Source: Akkermansia muciniphila
GTDB lineage: Bacteria; Verrucomicrobiota; Verrucomicrobiia; Limisphaerales; BJHT01
Assembly (NCBI GenBank): GCA_945861535.1
Contig: CAMAUZ010000003.1
Location: 124,001-188,000, forward strand
DNA: 64,000 nucleotides
Direction: 5' to 3'
A program made the translations under genes and the position numbers. Positions 10,897 to 20,313 of the stretch are shown here, piece after piece (within the stretch, counting starts at the first letter, position 1; the number at the start of each line of letters is the position of its first letter). Under the pieces are notes generated by a model. It made no database searches. It had not been told where the DNA came from and saw only the letters and a list, made by a program, of their open reading frames with translations.

Positions 10897-11553
10897 GTGG
10901 ATTTTGCGGCTTACGCCCCGTGCGTTATCGGCGGCTACTTTCTGGGATCGATTCCCACCGGCTATCTCGTGGCGCGCTTTCGCGGCGTGGACATCCGCAC
11001 CGTCGGCAGCGGGAACATCGGCGCGACCAACGTCTTTCGCATCCTCGGCAAAGGCCCCGGCACCTTCGTTCTCCTGACCGACGCCCTCAAAGGCTTCCTC
11101 GCCTGCTGGCTGCTCGCCCGGCTCGGCGCACAACTCGCCGACGCCACCACGCCTCCCTCCCCCGCCCGTCTCGAAACCCTCCAACTCACCGCCGGCATCG
11201 CCGCCATCCTCGGCCACAACTACACCTGCTGGCTCAACTTCAAAGGCGGCAAAGGCATCGCCACCACCGCCGGCGTGCTCCTCGCGCTGGTCCCGCTGGC
11301 GCTCGCGATTCTCCTGTCGCTCTGGGGCATCGTGCTGGCCCTCACCCGCTACGTCTCGCTCGCCTCGATCATCGCCGCCGCCGCGCTGCCCGTCGTCGTC
11401 TGGATCACCGGCGGCAGCCTGACCCTGATCGTCATCACCGGCGCCATCGGCGCGCTGGCCATCTACAAACACAAAGCCAATTTCCAACGTCTCCTCGCCG
11501 GCACGGAAAACCGCATCGGCACCCGCAAACCATCTACTCCCGCCGCCCCATGA
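10897..11553 (+). CDS. plsY: Glycerol-3-phosphate acyltransferase PlsY
   Basis: Integral membrane enzyme that moves the acyl group of acyl-phosphate to the sn-1 position of glycerol 3-phosphate, the first step of phospholipid synthesis. Motifs GSIPTGYLVAR, VGSGNIGATNVFR and NFKGGKGIATT are the three conserved PlsY signatures; about five membrane segments are evident. The proposed start is the GTG at 10897 (218 residues, family-typical); a TTG at 10861 in the same frame is an alternative, and there is no clear ribosome binding site for either. The stop overlaps the gpsA start in an ATGA, so the enzyme making glycerol 3-phosphate is coupled to the one consuming it. Confidence 0.93.
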   Translation: MDFAAYAPCVIGGYFLGSIPTGYLVARFRGVDIRTVGSGNIGATNVFRILGKGPGTFVLLTDALKGFLACWLLARLGAQLADATTPPSPARLETLQLTAGIAAILGHNYTCWLNFKGGKGIATTAGVLLALVPLALAILLSLWGIVLALTRYVSLASIIAAAALPVVVWITGGSLTLIVITGAIGALAIYKHKANFQRLLAGTENRIGTRKPSTPAAP

Positions 11554-12530
11554 AAATCACCGTCCTCGGAGCCGGCGCCTGGGGCACCGCCCTCGCCCGC
11601 CTCCTCCAACAAAACCAGCACGACGTCACCCTTTGGGGCCACCACGCCGGGCACCTCACGGAAATCCAGCGCGCGGCCCGCAACGAACGCTACCTCCCCG
11701 GCATCGACCTCCCCCGCGGTCTCAAGTTCGACCCCGACCTCGAACACGCCGCCGCCGGTCGCGAACTCCTCGTCGCCGCCGTTCCCTCCAAAGCCTTCCG
11801 CACCGTCACCCGCCATCTCGGCAAATACCGCGGCGCGATTGTCAGCGTCACCAAGGGCATCGAATTCGACACCGGCCTCACCATGTGCGGCGTCCTCCGC
11901 CAGACCATGCCCGACGCCCGCCATGCCGCCCTCTCCGGCCCCAGCCTCGCCCCCGAAGTCGCCCGCGACATCCCCACCGCCGTCGTCGCCGCCTCCGCCG
12001 ACCCCGCCCTCGCCACGCGGCTGCAGCAACTCTTTCACCGACCCACCTTCCGCGTGTACACGAGCGCCGACCTGCTCGGCGTGGAAATCGGCGGTGCCCT
12101 GAAAAATGTCATTGCCATCGCCGCGGGCGTCGGTGACGGCATGAAATTCGGCGACAACTCAAAGGCCGCCCTCCTCACCCGCGCCATCGTGGAAATCCGC
12201 CGCCTCGGCATCGCGTGCGGCGCGCAGCCGGAAACCTTCGCCGGCCTCAGCGGCCTCGGCGACCTCACCGTCACCTGTTTCTCCCCGCTCAGCCGCAACC
12301 GCACCTTCGGCCAGCGCCTCGGACGCGGCGAAAAAATCGGTGACATCCTCTTCAGCCTCACCGCCGTCGCCGAGGGCTACCACACCGCCTGCTCCGCCCA
12401 TCAGCTCGCCCAGAAACTCGGCATCACCGCCCCGATCATCAGCGAAGTCTATGCGATGCTCTACGACGGCAAAGACGCCGGCCAGGCCCTCCGCGACCTT
12501 CTCAACCGCGACGTGAAGGCCGAGGACTGA
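11550..12530 (+). CDS. gpsA: Glycerol-3-phosphate dehydrogenase [NAD(P)+]
   Basis: Cytosolic enzyme reducing dihydroxyacetone phosphate to sn-glycerol 3-phosphate for phospholipid synthesis. The 326-residue product opens with the Rossmann motif VLGAGAWGTALA and shows KNVIAIAAGVGDGM near residue 190, containing the catalytic lysine region, and GLSGLGDLTVTC near residue 235. The length is normal. Its ATG overlaps the plsY stop by four bases, evidence of translational coupling. Downstream there is no clear terminator, only the family M repeat. Confidence 0.96.
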   Translation: MKITVLGAGAWGTALARLLQQNQHDVTLWGHHAGHLTEIQRAARNERYLPGIDLPRGLKFDPDLEHAAAGRELLVAAVPSKAFRTVTRHLGKYRGAIVSVTKGIEFDTGLTMCGVLRQTMPDARHAALSGPSLAPEVARDIPTAVVAASADPALATRLQQLFHRPTFRVYTSADLLGVEIGGALKNVIAIAAGVGDGMKFGDNSKAALLTRAIVEIRRLGIACGAQPETFAGLSGLGDLTVTCFSPLSRNRTFGQRLGRGEKIGDILFSLTAVAEGYHTACSAHQLAQKLGITAPIISEVYAMLYDGKDAGQALRDLLNRDVKAED

Positions 12531-12587
12531 GCTTGACGGCACCCTGAGATCCTAAATCCGGAGACGGCTGAAACACGAACTCCGCGG

Positions 12588-12693
12588 CACCACTAACCGG
12601 CACTAACCGGCACTAATAAAACACAGCCCGACATCACTCCCCGCGTGCAGCCAGGTTTGATTCTTATTAGTGCCGGCTAGTGCCGGTTAGTGG
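12588..12693. repeat. Palindromic repeat, family M
   Basis: Left arm ACCACTAACCGGCACTAACC continues GGCACTAATAA; the right arm is its near-exact complement, ending CGGTTAGTGGT, with about 45 bases between. The arms themselves contain two or three tandem CGGCACTAA units. Located between gpsA and the convergent SRPBCC gene. Only one copy in this window. Confidence 0.75.
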
Positions 12694-12742
12694 TTTCCTC
12701 CCTCCCCCTCCGTGTCCCTCCGCGGTTAAAAAATCCCCCGTC

Positions 12743-13222
12743 TCAAATCTCCGGCAACCGCTTCGGCATCGTCAGCGCACCGCCGAAATGCTCCCGCAGC
12801 CCGGCCTCCCGAAACGCAAAAATCTTTTTCAAATTCTGCCGCACAAAAAACCGGTCCGTCAGCCGTCCGCCCCACACCGAGTAAATCACCACATCCTTCA
12901 CCAGCGTCCCGCCATCCCAGCCCTCGAACCGATGCTCATGCGACCACATCCGGTACGGCCCGCGCCGCTGCTTGTCCACGAACCGATGCGGCGGGTCCCA
13001 TTCCGTGATCTCTGCCCGCCACCGAAACGGAACGCAGCCCAATCGCAGCCGGTAATCAATCACCGCCCCCACCCGCATCACCACCGGCGACGGCGTGAGC
13101 ATCTTCAGATGCAGCCACTCCGGCGTGAGCACCGCGAGATTCTGCGGCTCGGCAAAAAACGGAAAAACTTCTTCCGGCTTTTGGCGCAGCCAGACCTGCG
13201 ACTTGAACTTCAGGCAATTCAT
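12743..13222 (-). CDS. SRPBCC (START-like) ligand-binding family protein
   Basis: A 159-residue protein from the ATG at 13222 (MNCLKFKSQVWL). It shows the pattern of the SRPBCC/polyketide-cyclase-like fold: an opening strand and helix (QKPEEVFPFFAEPQNLAVLTP), strands VIDYRLRLGCVPFRWRAEI, and the subfamily signature GPYRMWSHEHRFE, ending with a long helix. Members bind hydrophobic ligands; the ligand here is unknown. The open frame reaches up to 13396 but that part is arginine/glycine-rich and unlike the family. It converges on gpsA across a repeat and is transcribed away from corA. Confidence 0.85.
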   Translation of the reverse strand: MNCLKFKSQVWLRQKPEEVFPFFAEPQNLAVLTPEWLHLKMLTPSPVVMRVGAVIDYRLRLGCVPFRWRAEITEWDPPHRFVDKQRRGPYRMWSHEHRFEGWDGGTLVKDVVIYSVWGGRLTDRFFVRQNLKKIFAFREAGLREHFGGALTMPKRLPEI

Positions 13223-13573
13223 CCCCGTGGAAACTGCCGAACCCCCGCGCCTTGTCGAGCGCCCTTCCGGCCCGCCACGAAATCGCCATCCGGCCGCGCC
13301 AATCGAGAATCCCCGAGCCCACGACCGCCCGGTTCCGAAATCTGAACCGCTGCGTTCCCCTTTGAATTGCGCACCCGCCCGCCCGCCCCCGTGCAACCGG
13401 CGGGCACCGGCAATCCCCCTTGGTCCTTCCCTTAAGCTTTGAGCTTTATGCTTTGAGCTTTGCCCCCGCCTCCGCGCTTGCCACCCCTTCGGCGCGCTTC
13501 CTATGATGCGCGGCGTGCAGATTCACCGGCCCACCACCCACACCGGACCACCCGACACCATCCGGCACGGCGC
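13223..13573. other. Intergenic region between SRPBCC gene and corA
   Basis: No gene is seen. Positions about 13421-13464 contain a half copy of the family G repeat (CTTAAGCTTTGAGCTTTATG and CTTTGAGCTT), better developed at 29792, 31413 and 60569. The two flanking genes are divergent, so both promoters should lie here, but I cannot identify a convincing -10/-35 pair. Confidence 0.5.
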
Positions 13574-14572
13574 ATGATTCGTTCCTTTGCATTCACCACC
13601 CAGGGACGCCTGCACACGCGGGACATCGAGCCATTCCTGATGCCCACGCTCCTGGCGGACACGAACCTGTTTCTCTGGGTTGATCTGGAAAATCCCACGC
13701 CGGACGAGACCAAGTTTTTCCTCGAGGACCTGTTTCATTTTCATCCGCTGTCGATCGAGGACTGCGTCGCGGTCAGCCCGTCGCCCAAGGTCGAGGAGTA
13801 TTCGCCGAAGGAAGAGGACAAGTTTGCGCCCTACCTGTTCATGGTCATCCACGCGGTGGACTACAGCCGGCGAGACGGCGTGTTCGCGACCAGCGAGCTG
13901 AATTTTTTCCTCGGCAAACATTTTCTCGTCACCTTCCACGACGTGCATCTCAAGAGCGTGGCGCAGATCGAGGAGCGTTGCATCAAGGGCACCGGCCTGG
14001 TCGCGCGCGCGCCGGACCGTGTGGCGCACTCGATCCTCGCGGCGCTGGTCGAGAACTACAAACCGGCGCTCGAGGAACTCTCGCTGGAGATCGCCGAACT
14101 CGAGACCCAGGTGCTCCAGAAGCCCACCCGCGACACGCTCAACAAGATCATGCAGGTCAAGCGCGAGGTGCTCCATCTGCGCAAGATCATCGGGCCGCAA
14201 CGCGAGGTCCTCGGGCATTTTGCGCGCGGCGAATTCAAGCTGATCCGCGCGCATCTCGTGCCCTATTTCCGGGATGTCTATGACGGTCTCAACCACATCG
14301 CCCAGCTCGCGCAGGGCTACATGGACACCCTCACAGGCATCCTCCAAATCTATCTGAACGTCTCCTCCAACCAGACCGGCGAGGTCGTGAAATTCCTCAC
14401 CATGATCACGCTGGTCACCACGCCGATGATGATGATCGGGACGTGGTACGGGATGAATTTCAAAGACATGCCCGAGCTGAAATGGGAGCACGGCTACTGG
14501 GTGGCCGCGGTCCTGACGGTCGTCTCCACGATGGCCACCGTCTGGTATTTCAAGAAACGGAAATGGTTGTGA
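13574..14572 (+). CDS. corA: CorA family magnesium/divalent cation channel
   Basis: Pentameric membrane channel for Mg2+ (also Co2+/Ni2+ in some members). The 332-residue product has a large cytosolic domain with long helices (about residues 150-260) and two C-terminal membrane segments (about 270-290 and 305-325). The selectivity motif GMN is at residues 293-295 in the segment TWYGMNF, and the protein ends in the basic tail KKRKWL, both standard. The ATG at 13574 gives the normal length; the in-frame extension to 13460 has no family features. Confidence 0.95.
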   Translation: MIRSFAFTTQGRLHTRDIEPFLMPTLLADTNLFLWVDLENPTPDETKFFLEDLFHFHPLSIEDCVAVSPSPKVEEYSPKEEDKFAPYLFMVIHAVDYSRRDGVFATSELNFFLGKHFLVTFHDVHLKSVAQIEERCIKGTGLVARAPDRVAHSILAALVENYKPALEELSLEIAELETQVLQKPTRDTLNKIMQVKREVLHLRKIIGPQREVLGHFARGEFKLIRAHLVPYFRDVYDGLNHIAQLAQGYMDTLTGILQIYLNVSSNQTGEVVKFLTMITLVTTPMMMIGTWYGMNFKDMPELKWEHGYWVAAVLTVVSTMATVWYFKKRKWL

Positions 14573-14629
14573 GGCCACCGTACGCACGCCAGCCGGGCGG
14601 TGGGGTTGGAAGACGAAAGCGGAACGGAG

Positions 14630-15172
14630 AAACCACGGATGGACACGGATTAACACGGATGAAAACCGAGCATTGCCGTCGCACTCATCAGGTGAACGCC
14701 CGGCTTGCGGAAGCGGCTTTCGCTCAGGGGGCGCAACCGGGCGCGGATGATCTGGCTGACGGCGCGGAACGGAGCCGACGGTGGGGACAACCGAGTCTGG
14801 CAGGGGAATTTGGGGCCAGGGAATGGGAAGGTGACGAAGTGGGGGCGGGGCGGACAGGCAATGTAAAATCCACCCGCCGCGAAGATATTCCCGTGCCACG
14901 GACGACCAGCGCGGCCCGCTTCCAATTCGTCCCTTTCCATTCCCTTGCCCCAAATTCCCCTGCCCAACTCGGCCATGCTCCCGAGCGGCTCCGTCCCGCG
15001 CCGCCAGCCAAATCCTGTGCGTCCGCCCGCGCCCGCAACGCGTACTCCGGGCGCAGGCCGATGGAATGCTCCGCCACCCCATGCCTCCTGCACACGCTGC
15101 GACCGGGGACCGGTCGCGCGCCGTTTTGGTTGCACCGTTCCCATCCTTGTCCATCCACGTTCATCCGTGTTT
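14630..15172. repeat. Large nested palindrome (families H and I)
   Basis: This gap between corA and the kinase is built as a large imperfect palindrome. Outer arms: ACCACGGATGGACACGGATT near 14631 and CCATCCACGTTCATCCGTGT near 15153. Inner arms: GGCAGGGGAATTTGGGGCCA near 14802 and CCCCAAATTCCCCTGCCCAA near 14949, with GGGAATGGGAAGGTGACGAA mirrored by CGTCCCTTTCCATTCCCTTG. No gene is seen inside. Confidence 0.7.
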
Positions 15173-15215
15173 GAAACGCCCTTCATAGCTTGATCCGCGC
15201 TTGCGCCGCCCCGCC

Positions 15216-16529
15216 ATGGCCTCCTCCAAATCCAGTTTCCTCGACAAGATTCTCGGGCGCATCCACCGCCTTGATGCCGAGGGCATGCAGACCGTCGTGC
15301 AGCGGCTGGCGCGCGAACGGACGTTTCTCGAGACACTGTTCAACGCCATCGAGGACGGCGTGCTGGTCGTAGAGGCGGAGGGGCGGATTCTCTATTGCAA
15401 CCAGTCGGCCAGCCAGTTGCTCGGCCTGCCCGCCGGCAATCCCGAGGGGCAGAACATTCAGAAATATCTCAACCAGCTCGACTGGTCGAAGCTCGCCGCG
15501 TGGGATGCCGCCGACGGCCAGCAGGTGCTCCGCCACGAGTTCGAGATCGAGTATCCGCGCCCCCGTTTCCTGCGGCTCTACGCCACGCCGCTTGACCGCG
15601 AGGCCAGCGGCGGTTCCGGCCTGGCGCTGATTCTCCACGACGCCACCGAGGCGCGGCAGAAAAGCCTCGAGGCCATCGAGACCGAACGCATCCAGGCGCT
15701 CACGTTGCTGGCGGCCAGCGTCGCCCACGAGATCGGGAATCCCCTCAACGCCCTGCACATTCATCTCCAGCTCATGGAGCGCGAACTGCGCAAACTGCGG
15801 CAGAAAATCTCCGACGCCCCGACCGCGCGCCCCGCCGGCCTGCGGGCGCGGCGCGCCGATGCCGACGCGCGCGTTTGGGAAAAAGAAGCGCACGACATCA
15901 GTGGAAAAATCGAGGGCTACCTCGGCGTGGCCAAGGGCGAGATCACGCGGCTGGACTACATCGTCACGCAGTTCCTCCACGCGATCCGGCCGTCCCAGCC
16001 GCAGCTTCGTCCGGCATCACTCAATGACGTTGTGCGCGAGACTCTCGAGCTGCTGCGACCCGAGCTGGAAAATCGCGCGCTCGAAATCCGCGTCCAACTG
16101 CGGCCCAAGCTGCCGACCAGCCCCATCGATCCCGCGCAGGTCAAACAGCTCCTGCTCAACCTCCTCAAGAACGCCATGCACGCCATGACCAAGGGTGGCG
16201 TGCTAACCCTCCAGACCGGTGAGGAAAACGGCGGCGTCTGGGTGAGCGTGGGCGACACCGGCGCGGGCATCGCACCCGACCAGATCAACCGCATCTTCGA
16301 GCCGTTTTTCACCACCAAGAAAAAAGGCAGCGGCCTCGGCCTGATGATCGTCCAGCGCATCGCCCGCGAACACGGCGGACGCATCAACGTGGACAGCAAG
16401 CTCGGCCAGGGCACCGTTTTCCGCGTCTGGTTCCCGCGTCACGAACGCAAGCCGCTGCTGCTCGGGGATTCCTCCGCGCCGCCCGGCACGCCGGAAACGC
16501 CGGTAGTGGAAAGCCCGCCGCCGATGTGA
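15216..16529 (+). CDS. Cytosolic PAS-containing sensor histidine kinase
   Basis: A 437-residue two-component sensor with no membrane segment. Order: helical N-terminus, PAS domain (about residues 35-145, with FNAIEDGVLVVEAEG), HisKA dimerisation/phosphoacceptor helix with His171 in SVAHEIGNPLNAL, and an HATPase_c domain with the N box NLLKNAMHAM, G1 box DTGAGIAP and G2 box GSGLGLMIV. The HEIGNPL type is related to NtrB/AtoS-like kinases. An in-frame TTG at 15201 is an alternative start. A short region between the phosphoacceptor helix and the ATPase domain (about residues 205-240) is inserted. No response regulator is adjacent; the receiver at 19560 is 3 kb away on the other strand. Signal unknown. 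Confidence 0.9.
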   Translation: MASSKSSFLDKILGRIHRLDAEGMQTVVQRLARERTFLETLFNAIEDGVLVVEAEGRILYCNQSASQLLGLPAGNPEGQNIQKYLNQLDWSKLAAWDAADGQQVLRHEFEIEYPRPRFLRLYATPLDREASGGSGLALILHDATEARQKSLEAIETERIQALTLLAASVAHEIGNPLNALHIHLQLMERELRKLRQKISDAPTARPAGLRARRADADARVWEKEAHDISGKIEGYLGVAKGEITRLDYIVTQFLHAIRPSQPQLRPASLNDVVRETLELLRPELENRALEIRVQLRPKLPTSPIDPAQVKQLLLNLLKNAMHAMTKGGVLTLQTGEENGGVWVSVGDTGAGIAPDQINRIFEPFFTTKKKGSGLGLMIVQRIAREHGGRINVDSKLGQGTVFRVWFPRHERKPLLLGDSSAPPGTPETPVVESPPPM

Positions 16530-16683
16530 GGCGGCAGGCGGGCGGGAAGGGTGAACGCGGCTTGGAGGGGCAGAGGATTCAGATCGGGAATTTGAAATCT
16601 GAGATTTGAGATTTCAAATTGCCGAGCGCCGCGGCCCGGGGGGACGGTAGCGCGCCGAGGAGTCGAACCGGGCGTAGGTGTTT

Positions 16684-16877
16684 AGCCGTATCTATACAGT
16701 GAAAACCGATGTGAGAACCACAGAGACACGATGAACACAGAGAAAAAAGGGGGCGGCGTCAGCACCGGGGAGTCACCCTTTAGTGAATCAATGTTGGTCA
16801 GAGAATTCTATGTCTTCTCTGTGTTCATCGCGTCTCTGTGGTCAAAAAATTCGGTTCGACTGAATGGTTACGGTTTA
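16684..16877. repeat. MITE-like repeat, family K, copy 1
   Basis: A ~194-bp element with inverted AACCACAGAGACACGATGAA arms (16716-16843 core) and outer ends TTTAGCCGT and ACGGTTTA. The copy at 49664-49857 matches it along its full length in the opposite orientation, including the interior around AGTCACC and GAATTC. It ends on the same TTTA where family L copy 1 begins. No transposase is present. Confidence 0.75.
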
Positions 16878-17085
16878 GCGCCGAAGGCGCGGCTCATACC
16901 AGCCTGGGGCAACGCCCTAGGTCAGATGCCAGCCAATGAATTCAGGGCTGAAAGCCCGTTCCATCTTCCTGCTGAAGGATGATCCCTCCCCGCGATGGAC
17001 TGCGCTTTCAGCGCTCACATGATAAATGGCTCGTTTCCTGGGGCGTTGCCCCAGGCTGATATAAGTCCGCGCCTTTGGCGCTAAA
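16873..17085. repeat. Palindromic repeat, family L, copy 1
   Basis: Ends TTTAGCGCCGAAGGCGCGG and its mirrored CGCGCCTTTGGCGCTAAA. Internal stems include CAGCCTGGGGCAACGCC with GGCGTTGCCCCAGGCTG, and GGGCTGAAAGCCC. A divergent copy lies at 55256-55465. The whole gap 16530-17245 is repeats plus the pseudopilin terminator; no gene is seen. Confidence 0.75.
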
Positions 17086-17185
17086 CAGATACGCCCCGGG
17101 CACGGATTCACGGGGGGCCTAACACTTGGCTCCCACTCCTTTGCGAAACAAGAATTGAGGAATCGGCCCTCCCGCGGTCAGACCA

Positions 17186-17218
17186 GAAAAAGAAAACGAG
17201 CGGGAGATTCCCGCTCGT
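17186..17218 (-). terminator. Rho-independent terminator of the pseudopilin gene
   Basis: On the minus strand: perfect 10-bp stem ACGAGCGGGA/TCCCGCTCGT with a 3-base loop (17196-17218), followed by TTTTCTTTTTC. It lies 28 bases past the stop of the pseudopilin gene at 17246. Confidence 0.88.
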
Positions 17219-17245
17219 GAGATCCGCGCCGCCGAAGTCCTGCCG

Positions 17246-18022
<777 letters not shown>

Positions 18023-18116
18023 AATCGGAAAAAGGCTCAATTGCCGACGCGGCGGTGCGGCGCTTCATTCGCGCGCAGATCGGGCAAGGGCGGCGGCGCA
18101 TCCGCGCCCGGTCCGC

Positions 18117-18270
18117 GTAGCGCAGATTTCCAAGTCCGGAGTATCGCTGATTTCCAAATCGGCGGGGGGCCGCAGAGTTTCGGACGCGTGCGGCGAGGCG
18201 AGGCATTGCGGGGGCCGGACCGCTCGCGGGTTCGGAAACCCGCGATCCAGCAGACTGGGAAGCCTTCGTC
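18117..18270. repeat. Family C hairpin repeat, degenerate copy
   Basis: Starts GTAGCGCAGATTTCCAAGTC, contains the hairpin GATTTCCAAATC, and has on the right CGCGGGTTCGGAAACCCGCG then CAGCAGACTGGGAAGCC. A better copy is at 40966-41121. It occupies the gap between the divergent pseudopilin and pyrF genes. Confidence 0.65.
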
Positions 18271-18358
18271 ACGGCGGGGCAGAGTGCGGATGCCCCGGGT
18301 CTCCGCTGGCCCTGACTTTCGGCTGGCGGCCAACGACGGGGCTGTTTGAATCGCCGCG

Positions 18359-19063
18359 ATGCACAACCCGATCATTGTCGCCTTGGATGTCCCCCACCCC
18401 GAACAAGCCCTTGCGCTCGCGGCACAGGTCGCCCCGGCGGTCGGCGCGTTCAAGATCGGCAAGGAATTGTTCGTGGGCGCGGGGCCGGACATCGTGCGCC
18501 GGATTCGCGGGACGGGCGCGGCGGTGTTTCTCGATCTCAAGTTTCACGACATTCCCAACACGGTCGCCAAGGCCGTGACGGCGGCGGTGCAGCTCGACGT
18601 GCAGATGCTCACGATCCACGCCAGCGGCGGGACGGCGATGATGCAGGCGGCGGAAACGGCCGCCCAGGAAGCAGCGCACGCGGCCGGCCGACCGGCGCCG
18701 CTGGTGCTCGGCGTCACGGTGCTCACGAGCCTGGACGCCGCTGATCTGGCGGCGGTGGGAATCGCGGGCGGCGTGGGCGCGCAGGTCGAGCGACTGGCGG
18801 CGCTGGCGGCCGCGGCGGGGTTGCGTGGGCTGGTGTGTTCGCCACTGGAAATCGTCGCACTGCGGAAACTGTTGCCGAAGGCGATGCAATTGGTGACGCC
18901 AGGCATCCGTCCCGCCGAAGGCGGAAAACCCGACGATCAGAAGCGGACGATGACGCCGCGCGACGCACTGGCGGCGGGAGCGAACTGGCTGGTGATCGGC
19001 CGGCCGATCTACGCGGCGGCCAATCCCCGCGCGGCGGCGGAGGCGATTTTGGCGACCTTGTAG
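18359..19063 (+). CDS. pyrF: Orotidine 5'-phosphate decarboxylase
   Basis: Final step of de novo UMP synthesis, a cytosolic TIM-barrel enzyme. The 234-residue product opens PIIVALDVP, has the catalytic lysine at residue 61 in FLDLKFHDIPNTV (with Asp on both sides), and the phosphate-binding GIRPAEGG and VIGRPIY segments. Length and order match the group I bacterial family. The stop codon TAG (19061-19063) is part of GTAGCCGCCG, the first bases of a family D/O repeat, so the repeat edge defines the C-terminus. No other pyrimidine gene is nearby. Confidence 0.95.
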   Translation: MHNPIIVALDVPHPEQALALAAQVAPAVGAFKIGKELFVGAGPDIVRRIRGTGAAVFLDLKFHDIPNTVAKAVTAAVQLDVQMLTIHASGGTAMMQAAETAAQEAAHAAGRPAPLVLGVTVLTSLDAADLAAVGIAGGVGAQVERLAALAAAAGLRGLVCSPLEIVALRKLLPKAMQLVTPGIRPAEGGKPDDQKRTMTPRDALAAGANWLVIGRPIYAAANPRAAAEAILATL

Positions 19064-19400
19064 CCGCCGCCGTGAGGAGAACCCGCGCGGCGAAATGGTC
19101 CAGCATGGGGCCACCGCACCCGAAAACGGAGGGGGGTGTTGGCTGGTGCCGCCCGCGCTGCCCCGGCGGATTCCTCCCGCAGATTCAGGGAGGCCAACAG
19201 ATGGGGGACTTTAATCTGTGGGCCTTCCTGAATCTGCGGGAAGACTTTTGAACAGGGAGGGAAACGTATCACCGACTGTTCCTGTAGCCCCGCGTTGAGG
19301 GGAACCCGAGCGCCCAGACGGTGCAGCATGGGGCCATCGTACCCGAAAATGGAGGGGGGGGGAAGTTGGCAGGCGGATCGGGCGCACGACTGGCGCGTGG
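19060..19400. repeat. Long composite repeat, family O, copy 1
   Basis: A ~340-bp block that recurs at 51422-51770 in the same orientation. Shared landmarks in order: GAGGAGAACCCG, CAGCATGGGGCCA, CGGATTCCTCCCGCAGATTC, the inverted CTGAATCTGCGGGAAG, GGAACCCGAGCGCCCAGA-like text, a second CAGCATGGGGCCATCG, and TTGGCAGGCGGATCG. A palindromic pair around AGATTCAGGGAGGCC forms its centre. Family D ends are incorporated. Confidence 0.7.
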
Positions 19401-19477
19401 GCGGCCCACCCGCGAGTCCCCGAAATGTGGTTATCCCGTGTCGTCGGGGCGGCGAGGCCGCCTGCGGTACCGGCCCC

Positions 19478-19549
19478 GTAGCCGCCGACGTGAGGCGGCG
19501 AACGTCCCCCGCCTGGCAGCCCGATCCGCCTTCCTACGTCGGCGGCCAC
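19478..19549. repeat. Palindromic repeat, family D
   Basis: GTAGCCGCCGACGTGAGGCG on the left, CGCCTTCCTACGTCGGCGG on the right, in the gap just past the response-regulator stop at 19560. With copy O1 it fills 19064-19559, where I see no gene. Confidence 0.7.
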
Positions 19550-19559
19550 CCGGCGCACT

Positions 19560-19970
19560 TCATCGCCCCGGCCCGCCGAGGAGCAGGCGGGCCTCCTCCA
19601 CGAATTTGCTCGGGAGGAAAGGTTTGTTGATGAACTTGTCGGGCCGCACTTTTTCGAAGGTCAGCATCTCGAGGGTGAGATTGCCGCTGAACAGGATGGT
19701 GCGCAGCGCGGGCGAGTTGGCCCGGCATTGGCGGATCAGCTCGAGGCCATCCATCCCCGGCATCGCAAAGTCCGTGGCGAGCAGGTCCGGCTTGGTGATG
19801 GCGTCCTCGAACGCCTCCGCGGCGGCCTCGGGTTTGGTGAAAATCTGCACCCGGAAGCCGCCCTGGGTCAGGGCAATGTGGAGCACCTCGCAGATCAGCG
19901 GCTCGTCATCGACGACGAAAATCAGCGGAGACTGCGCGGTCGCACCGGCGGTAATGGGAGCGTTGCTCAT
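19560..19970 (-). CDS. Single-domain response regulator (CheY-like)
   Basis: A stand-alone receiver domain of 136 residues from the ATG at 19970. The acidic pocket is VVDDEP (about residues 19-24), the phosphoacceptor is Asp67 in ATDFAMPGMDG, the conserved Ser is in TILFSGN and the Lys in FINKPF. No output domain follows, so it probably acts by protein contact or in a phosphorelay. No kinase gene is adjacent; the cytosolic kinase at 15216 is the nearest candidate partner, which is inference only. Confidence 0.92.
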   Translation of the reverse strand: MSNAPITAGATAQSPLIFVVDDEPLICEVLHIALTQGGFRVQIFTKPEAAAEAFEDAITKPDLLATDFAMPGMDGLELIRQCRANSPALRTILFSGNLTLEMLTFEKVRPDKFINKPFLPSKFVEEARLLLGGPGR

Positions 19971-20098
19971 GAGTGCCAGAACTACTGGCCGCGGAGTGGA
20001 AACCAATTCGCCCCTGGGAGGCAAGCCGCATATTCAAATTTTGTCGCGACCGGGCGCAGCTCAGTTTCTTGCACGCGGTCTGGTGCCCACGCCGCGGG

Positions 20099-20237
20099 TG
20101 TGGGGCAGGCATCCTTGCCTGCCAGTTGGCGGGGCATCCCTGCCCCGTGTTCCGCCGTGGGGACCATCCCGCCGCCAACCGATGGGAACGCGCGGCAGGA
20201 TGCCGCCCAAACTGGCAGGCTGGAAGCCTGCCCCACA
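20099..20237. repeat. Family B hairpin-array repeat, copy 1
   Basis: Begins TGTGGGGCAGGCATCCTTGC and ends with the mirrored CTGGAAGCCTGCCCCACA. It is a row of hairpins: GGCAGGCA-TCCT-TGCCTGCC, CGGGGCATCCCTGCCCCG, GCGGCAGGATGCCGC and GCAGGCTGGAAGCCTGC. It is inverted relative to the copies at 41166 and 41828. It fills most of the gap 19971-20313; no gene is seen there. Confidence 0.85.
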
Positions 20238-20313
20238 GTCCCGGCGCAGCCGCGAGGGCTTCGGAATCGGTCCGCGTTTCACCGCTGAACACCAACCCTC
20301 CCACCGCCGCACT

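Noticed and set aside
13523-15154. Minus-strand open frame of 543 codons over corA
   Set aside because: It runs antisense to corA and through palindromic repeats; no protein features.
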